Assembly (NCBI GenBank): GCA_031761405.1
Contig: JASEVX010000081.1
Coordinates: forward strand, 62,001 to 126,000
Source of the DNA: Serripes groenlandicus
Lineage: Eukaryota > Mollusca > Bivalvia > Cardiida > Cardiidae
Reading direction: 5' to 3'
Length of the DNA: 64,000 bases
Numbering within the stretch: position 1 is the stretch's first letter; each line of letters begins with the position of its first letter. The translations under genes and the position numbers were made by a program. The notes below the pieces were generated by a model. The model saw only the letters and a list, made by a program, of their open reading frames with translations. It had not been told where the DNA came from and did no database searches. This document shows positions 58,705-64,000 of this stretch, one piece after another.

Positions 58705-58926
58705 CTCTTTCCCTCATATATATGGCTTTCTGACGCCTTTGCAGCAGCCGACTTTTGAAAACATTGTAGCAAAGGTGAAATTACTCATGATGAGCAATTT
58801 CACCATTTGCCACAATGTTTTCAACTCTATTTTATAATTAAACTGTCATTAATGGAGATTGTTTGACATTTTTGAAAAGATGTTTTTAAAGTCGTCTGCT
58901 ACAGATTTGTTGTATGTAGGAAAGGG
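58705..58926. mobile_element. Palindromic MITE with TTAA duplication
   Basis: 222 bp flanked by TTAA at 58,701-58,704 and 58,927-58,930; CTCTTTCCCTCATATA to GTATGTAGGAAAGGG, with a central GAAATTACTC/GAGCAATTTC stem. Confidence 0.8.
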
Positions 58927-59133
58927 TTAAGGGGCCATAACTCTGGATTGTTAATTGTTAATGTTATCTTCTGTAGTGGTATGCCAAGTAACATGTAAGT
59001 ATAGAAAGGATAACAAGTCTCTTCTGTTAGTATGAAGAAATTCATTCCATCAGTTCTGTTAAACCTGCAGACACAATTATCTAAATTTTGCATTGAATCT
59101 TTTAGCGCGGTCTGCTGTGTAGGAGAGAGTTAA

Positions 59134-59356
59134 CCCTTTCCCTCATACGAAAATTCTGCAGCAGACGACTTTGAACATATTTTGTCAAAAAATAGAAAAA
59201 TCTCTATAATTGAATGGATAACCTATGACTAAAAGTGGAAAACATTATGTCAAAAGGAGAAATTGCTCGTTTTGAGCAATTTCTTCTTTTGTCACTATGT
59301 TTTCAAAAACCCGTCTGCTGCAGGGGCGTCAGAAAGCGTCTATATGAGGGAAAGGG
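59134..59356. mobile_element. Palindromic MITE with TTAA duplication
   Basis: 223 bp flanked by TTAA at 59,130-59,133 and 59,357-59,360. Very close to the copies at 53,086 and 36,331, so it belongs to the youngest subfamily. It ends 28 bp from exon 2. Confidence 0.85.
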
Positions 59357-59383
59357 TTAAATCACACAATCTATCATACTCAC

Positions 59384-59533
59384 TCTTTTGTCATGATGTC
59401 CATTTTTTCTTGTCTTTTCCCCAGATTTTGAACTTGTATGTCTTTAAACTCTTTGGCCCATTCTATCAGGGTGGGATCCAAAGGTGGGCGTTTGTAGATC
59501 TTCGCTTTTCTACCTTGATGCTTTTTGTACTCT
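59384..59533 (-). CDS. IQ-motif protein, exon 2
   Basis: Acceptor TCTTGCAG, donor AAGA|GTGAGT. Encodes EYKKHQGRKAKIYKRPPLDP, TLIEWAKEFKDIQVQNLGKR and QEKMDIMTK. 150 nt (1+147+2). AA from exon 1 plus A gives Lys. Rich in Lys and probably helical. Confidence 0.9.
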
Positions 59534-60097
59534 CTGCAAGATATTAAGCAAATAGGTTGGATTTTTCTTAAAGGTCGAGTTTATTCAGTTTTTAAGGGTG
59601 TTTACACCATTTTCAACAGTAATTCAGTTTTAAAGTGGCTACAATATACTAATTCTGGATACCTGTGTTACAATTATAAATCATATAAGGCTAAAGTATG
59701 TGCCTTGCCCAATGTAGACTCCAAAATGACCACAGCGTCAATCATACAAAAAAGAATAATTTCTCATGGTGAGCTATGTTTGCTTTTGCCAGATTATGTT
59801 AAACACATTTCAATAATTTTACTTTCATTTCTGAAGATTTTGCATAGTTTCGGCCATGATGTTCTCTACTGCAGATTTGTTGCATGTGAGCTATTTTTTC
59901 CAAAGTTGTCTGCATGTGAGAAAGGGCCCTCTCAGTACAGTTGATATTGGCCCTTGCAGCTTACAAATATTGATTACATTGTGGAAAAAAGAACTAATTG
60001 ATCAAAGCAAGTAATTTCTCATTTCTCAAGATCTTCACATCAAATCTGCAGTAGACGACTTTAAAATCTTCATGTTCATTACTTTCAAGATGGACAC
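59534..60097. other. Intronic sequence with worn MITE fragments
   Basis: A 139-codon plus-strand frame (59,525-59,944) has no domain signature and contains MITE-end strings near 59,870-59,930; not a gene. Confidence 0.45.
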
Positions 60098-60993
60098 ATC
60101 ATAGTGTGTGGTCTTTGTAAAATATAACATGAAGAAGGCCTATGGACACAAAATAGATGTGGTCTTTGTAAAATATAACCTGAAGAAGGCCTATGGACAC
60201 AACATAGATGTGGTCTTTGTAAAATATAATCTGAAGAAGGCCTATGGACACAACATAGATGTGGTCTTTGTAAAATATAACCTGAAGAAGGCCTATGGAC
60301 ACAAAATAGATGTGGTCTTTGTAAAATATAACCTGAAGAAGGCCTATGGACACAACATAGATGTGGTCTTTGTAAAATATAACCTGAAGAAGGCCTATGG
60401 ACACAAAATAGATGTGGTCTTTGTAAAATATAACCTGAAGAAGGCCTATGGACACAACATATATGTGGTCTTTGTAAAATATAACCTGAAGAAGGCCTAT
60501 GGACACAAAATAGATGTGGTCTTTGTAAAATATAACCTGAAGAAGGCCTATGGACACAAAATAGATGTGGTCTTTGTAAAATATAACCTGAAGAAGGCCT
60601 ATGGACACAAAATAGATGTGGTCTTTGTAAAATATAACCTGAAGAAGGCCTATGAACAGAACTTAGTTTGTTGTTTTTGTAAAATAAAACCTGAAGGAGG
60701 CCTGTGGGCAGTCTCAGCATTGTTTGTGGTCTTTGTAAAATATAACCTGAAGAAGCCCTACAGATAGAACATAGTTTGTGGTCTTTGTAAAATATAAGTT
60801 GAAGAAGGCTTTTGGACAGAACATAGTTTGTGGTCTTTGTAAAATATAACTTGAAGAAGGCCTATGGATAGAACATAGTTTGTGGTCTTTGTAAAATAAA
60901 ACCTGAAGAAGGCCTATGGACAGAACATAGTTTGTGGTCTTTGTAAAATATAACCTGGTGAGCGATCCAGGGCCATCATGGCCCTCTTGTCTT
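60098..60993 (+). mobile_element. 51-bp array ending in an AGCTCACC-type element terminus
   Basis: About 17 units of GATGTGGTCTTTGTAAAATA, then TAACCTGAAGAAGGCCTATG and GACACAAAATA. The first ten or so are nearly identical and the later ones diverge. The array ends at GGTGAGCGATCC, stem-loop AGGGCCATCATGGCCCT and CTTGT (60,955-60,993), the 3' terminus of the family at 11,583. Because 51 is 3 x 17, frames of 219 codons (plus) and 211 and 169 codons (minus) stay open; none is a gene. Confidence 0.8.
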
Positions 60994-61074
60994 ATTAATC
61001 TATTGGTAGGCATGACATAAGTCCCTTAAGAATTCTTAACTGTTTACATGATATGATATTTGATTTCACATAAA

Positions 61075-61615
61075 CAGACCCTTTCTGACGCCTCTGCAAC
61101 AGAAAACTATTATACTGCCAAGGAACAAACAAATCAACTTAAACATTTCACATATACAGACACCTTTTGCCACAATGTTTTCAATTTTATTCAATAATTG
61201 TTCTTTCATTTATAGGGAGATCCCATATTTTTGCCTACATGTTTTCAGAGTTGTCTACTGCAGATTTGTTGTGGGGATCTTGAGAAATGAGAAATTGCTT
61301 GCTTTAATCAATTAGTTCTTTTTGCCACCATGTTTTCAGTATTAGTAAGCTGCAAGGGTTAATATCAACTGTATCGTGGGGAAGATTATAGCCCTTTCTC
61401 AAATGCAGACAACTTTGGAAAAAATAGCTTAAAGCAATATTGCTTGACCAATGGATCATAGGCTGTATGTGCAGTTCACCCTTCCACACATGCAACAAAT
61501 CTGCAGTAGAGAACATCATGGCCGAAACTATGCAAAATCTTCAGAAATGAAAGTAAAATTATTGAAATGTGTTTAACATAATCTGGCAAAAGCAAAAATG
61601 TGGGAAAGGGTTAAA
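61075..61615. mobile_element. Worn palindromic MITE copies
   Basis: About 61,075-61,275 (TTTCTGACGCCTCTGCAACA to GTCTACTGCAGATTTGTTG) and 61,390-61,610 (to ATGTGGGAAAGGG before TTAA). Confidence 0.55.
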
Positions 61616-61623
61616 ATGTTTAC

Positions 61624-61787
61624 TTTTCTCTCTCATTTAGCCCCATTTGTTGATCCTCTAACTTCTTCCTTGTATCCCAGAGTAGTTTGTTGTAAGAGTT
61701 CCTACAGACATAGCCCCGGAATATCCTCTGTATATTGACTGCTGCTTTCGCTTCTTTCTGTTTCATCACAAGAACTGCTTCCTCTTC
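61624..61787 (-). CDS. IQ-motif protein, first exon in the window (exon 1), with the first IQ motif
   Basis: The 5'-most visible exon of a minus-strand gene running down to 35,858; the true 5' end lies right of the window. Acceptor TTGTTTTAG, donor GAAAA|GTAAAC. Encodes EEEAVLVMKQKEAKAAVNIQ, RIFRGYVCRNSYNKLLWDTR and KKLEDQQMGLNERE plus AA. AAVNIQRIFRGYVCRNSY fits the IQ consensus, so calmodulin or a myosin-light-chain-like protein is the likely partner (family knowledge). Exons 1-7 join with exact phase and no stop over about 310 residues, and exons 9-10 close the frame. The visible protein is about 440 residues: Lys/Glu-rich with two IQ motifs, a conserved-looking central part and an acidic/basic C-terminal tail. 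No signal peptide or membrane segment was seen. I do not recognise a named family; ciliary IQ proteins have a similar makeup but this is not evidence. The introns are 2-4 kb and packed with MITEs. Confidence 0.9.
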
Positions 61788-61819
61788 CTAAAACAATCAA
61801 CAAATTTCCAAATAAACCC

Positions 61820-62600
61820 TTTTTTCCACCTACAGACACATTTAGACATGCTTGCAGCAGACAACTTTTGAAGGTAATTTGTTGAATTGAGATCCCCGCC
61901 AAAATAAAACTTGTAAAAGAACGCTTCACCCACCCACTTGGTATACCAGTTCACAAGATTTTGTTAAAGTTTGATCAAGTGACCTAGATTTGTATTCAAC
62001 ACAACCCAGTTTTGAACCTTACTAGGATTTGATGGAAATGAATGTCCTTATAGATCATCATTAAGATCGGATGAAAAATGTGATCTCTAATGTGTTCACA
62101 AGGTTTTTCTAATATTTGACCTACTGACCTAATTTTGGACCCAACATGACCCAGTTTCACACTTGATTAGGATTTGATGGAAATGATTGTTCTGATGACT
62201 TTTCATAAAGATTGCATGACAAATGTAGTATATCATGTGTTCACAAGGTTTTTCCAATATTTGATCCAGTTTAGATTTTGGTTGAGATCTGATGAATTTT
62301 CATGAAGATTAGATCAAACATGTGGCCAGTAGAGTTTTGAAATGGTAATTGAGATAAACCATTGATTTAAAGGAGGTAGCTTGTTCTGAATTAAATTTTA
62401 TATAATTACATTATATTTTTTTTGAAAACATTGAAAAGGGAAAAATTGCTCGTTTTGAGCAATTTCTTCTTTTGTCACAAAGTTTTCAAAAGGCGTCTGC
62501 TGCAGAGGCATCAGACAGTGTCTATATGTTGGGAAAGGTTTAAGCACAATGTTTTCAAAAGTCATATATTGCAGATGTATCTGCAAGTTAAAAAGGCTTA
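61820..62600. repeat. Two diverged 146-bp units between MITE fragments
   Basis: GTGTTCACAAGGTTTTTC occurs at 62,093 and 62,239, with TTAGGATTTGATGGAAATGA in each unit; a third partial unit starts near 61,950. MITE fragments flank it at 61,820-61,875 and 62,395-62,600. No upstream exon of the IQ gene was found here. Confidence 0.65.
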
Positions 62601-62621
62601 AATTTCAAGGATCATTAACCC

Positions 62622-63007
62622 TTTCCCTCATATAGACGCTTTCTGACGCCTCTGCAGCAGACGGCTTTTTGAAAACATAGTAAAACAAGATGTGTTTGTG
62701 AAACACTGATGCCCCCCAATGGCAACATCTAGGTCAAAGGTCAAGGTCGCCAGGTCAAAAATGTTGGTACTGACAGAAAGGTCATGTCACAAGGAATACA
62801 CATGTGAAATATGGTAGCCGTACCTGTTATGGTTCAAAAGTAGTGGTCAAGGTTAAAGTTTTTTTCGAGAATGGCAACATCTAGGTCAAAGGTCAAGGTC
62901 GCAAGGTGAAAATTTTTGGTACTGACAGAAAGGTCATGTCACAAGGTATACACATGTGAAATATGGTAGCCTTACCTGTTATGGTTCAAAAGAAGTGGGG
63001 AAGGTTA
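62622..63007 (-). mobile_element. MITE half interrupted by a hairpin-ended element
   Basis: TTAA, CCCTTTCCCTCATATAGAC, GCCTCTGCAGCAGACGGC (62,618-62,681) is the left half of a MITE. It stops at AAAACAAG, where the 3' end of an ATGCCCCC-type element begins (GGGGGGCATC, stem-loop GTGTTT-CAC-AAACAC, CTTGTTTT read on minus). Two 152-bp core units follow (GGCAACATCTAGGTCAAAGG at 62,721 and 62,873). Its 5' half and the other MITE half are absent. Confidence 0.65.
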
Positions 63008-63650
63008 AAAAAACAAGAGGGCCAAGATGGCCCTAAATCGATCACCTAATTGATAGTAAATTAGTAGCAAATATTTAACTGCAAATATCTGGAAATTTTT
63101 ATCAGGGAATGTAAATGAAACTGAAAGGAGTGGACACTTCTCAAGAAACAGCTTATCAGTAAAGGCCATTTATATCTTGAAATCTAACAAGAACTTTAAT
63201 AAGAATGGAATTATAAAGTTTTTGTCATTTTGCACCTTTCCTGATGCCGCCTTGCTGCCCTGTTTTTCAACGAAATCAATATGGCTTCAACAGTTTATTT
63301 AGAGGGTCACTTAAGAAACATTTCTACCAAATTATCTTGCAATCGCACAAGTAGATTATGTAGGAAAAGGATTTTAAAATTTGGGTATTTTTCTCACTTT
63401 CTGATGCCGCAGCAACCAAAGTTCTCAATGGAATTTAAATCTTTGAACAATTTTGAAAGAGGACCACCAAAGGAACATTCTTGTGATGTTTTGTGGAAAT
63501 TGGTCTATTGGAATGGTAGGAGTTGGTTGTCATTTGTAGCTAAAAGTTCAATTTACCCTTTTTGTGATGACGCCTGGTTGATATGATTGTGTAACTAATC
63601 AAAACGGCTTAAACAAATTAAAAAGAGGATCATTACAGTAAGATTCATAT
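63008..63650 (-). mobile_element. Hairpin-ended element, AGCTCACC type
   Basis: The 3' end on minus is GGTGATCGATTTAGGGCCAT, CTTGGCCCT and CTTGTTTTT at 63,008-63,045. The core includes AGAGGGTCACTTAAGAAACA and GAGGACCACCAAAGGAACAT. The 101-codon plus-strand frame (63,281-63,586) is core sequence. The 5' terminus was not found. Confidence 0.6.
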
Positions 63651-63683
63651 TATATTTTCTTAAAATCAGACAAACACTTTCAT

Positions 63684-64000
63684 AACAAGAGCTGTCGGAG
63701 GACAGCGCGCTCGACTATTCCACCGCTTATTTAAGTTACCGAGATAATGGACTCTAATGTAGTTGCATGCAAAACATTAACCACAATTTCTTAGTGGGTG
63801 ATAATTTGCATTATATGCAGGATAGTGTTATTTAACATGATTATTTTCATAGGTTTGATGGTTAGATAGGGTTGTATAACCTTTCAATGGAATGCATCAA
63901 GTAGTTACTAAGATATGGACTCTTAATGTAGTTGCACGCAAACCTTTAACCATAATTTCTAAGTAAAAAAAGGGCAACAATTTGCACCATATACAGGATA
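63684..64000 (-). mobile_element. Hairpin-ended element, AGCTCGACT type, cut by the window edge
   Basis: The 3' end AGTCGAGCGCG, CTGTC-CTCC-GACAG and CTCTTGTT is identical in plan to 48,813. Two core starts (GGACTCTAATGTAGTTGCA and GGACTCTTAATGTAGTTGCA, about 165 bp apart) follow. Confidence 0.7.

Noticed and set aside
59525..59944. 139-codon plus-strand frame
   Set aside because: It overlaps exon 2 of the IQ gene in antisense and runs into MITE fragments; no domain recognised.
60085..60767. Overlapping reading frames of 169-219 codons on both strands
   Set aside because: All are translations of a 51-bp tandem repeat with no stop in those frames; no start context, domain or splice support.

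Overview
The window reads as nuclear DNA of a bivalve mollusc (inference). It is AT-rich, coding sequence sits in short exons separated by kilobases, and the intergenic and intronic space is almost entirely repeats: tRNA-headed SINEs, long minisatellites, and dispersed elements whose cores are tandem 140-180 bp units rich in TGACCTTGACC-type strings. Nothing bacterial, viral, rRNA-like or CRISPR-like is present.

Layout. 1-2,020: the 5' part of an NXPE-family gene on the minus strand; two exons join in phase, but the frame is broken and it is probably a pseudogene. 2,245-4,375: two minisatellites; the 47-bp one matches the tail of a SINE found elsewhere in the window. 4,376-7,880: gene-free, with three strong hairpins. 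7,880-9,975: a 30-31 bp minisatellite. 10,490-12,510: SINEs and dispersed repeats, including a SINE nested in a hairpin-ended element. 13,150-14,480: a 49-bp minisatellite. 15,985-20,004: a 4.0-kb transposon with 34-bp terminal inverted repeats, inserted in a 60-bp minisatellite and carrying a decayed LINE 3' end. 20,165-22,925: a 56-bp minisatellite. 23,000-31,000: gene-poor, with a 2-kb palindromic element at 27,030-29,008.

35,858-61,787 (minus strand): ten exons, eight of them phase-perfect in series, of one IQ-motif protein whose 5' end lies beyond the right edge. It is the only clearly intact host gene. Its introns hold about thirty copies of a palindromic MITE with TTAA target sites (piggyBac-like), a nested Tc1 relic, and many hairpin-ended tandem-core elements.

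These last elements share one plan: a subterminal inverted repeat, a tandem core, the matching inverted repeat, then a short stem-loop and CTTGTT at the 3' end. That plan resembles non-autonomous Helentrons (HINE/DINE-1 type; inference). The most unusual objects are the 2-kb palindrome with Asp-Ser-His repeat reading frames in both arms and a nine-site GCGACAT array at its end, the SINE-seeded minisatellite, and the GG acceptor in the IQ gene.
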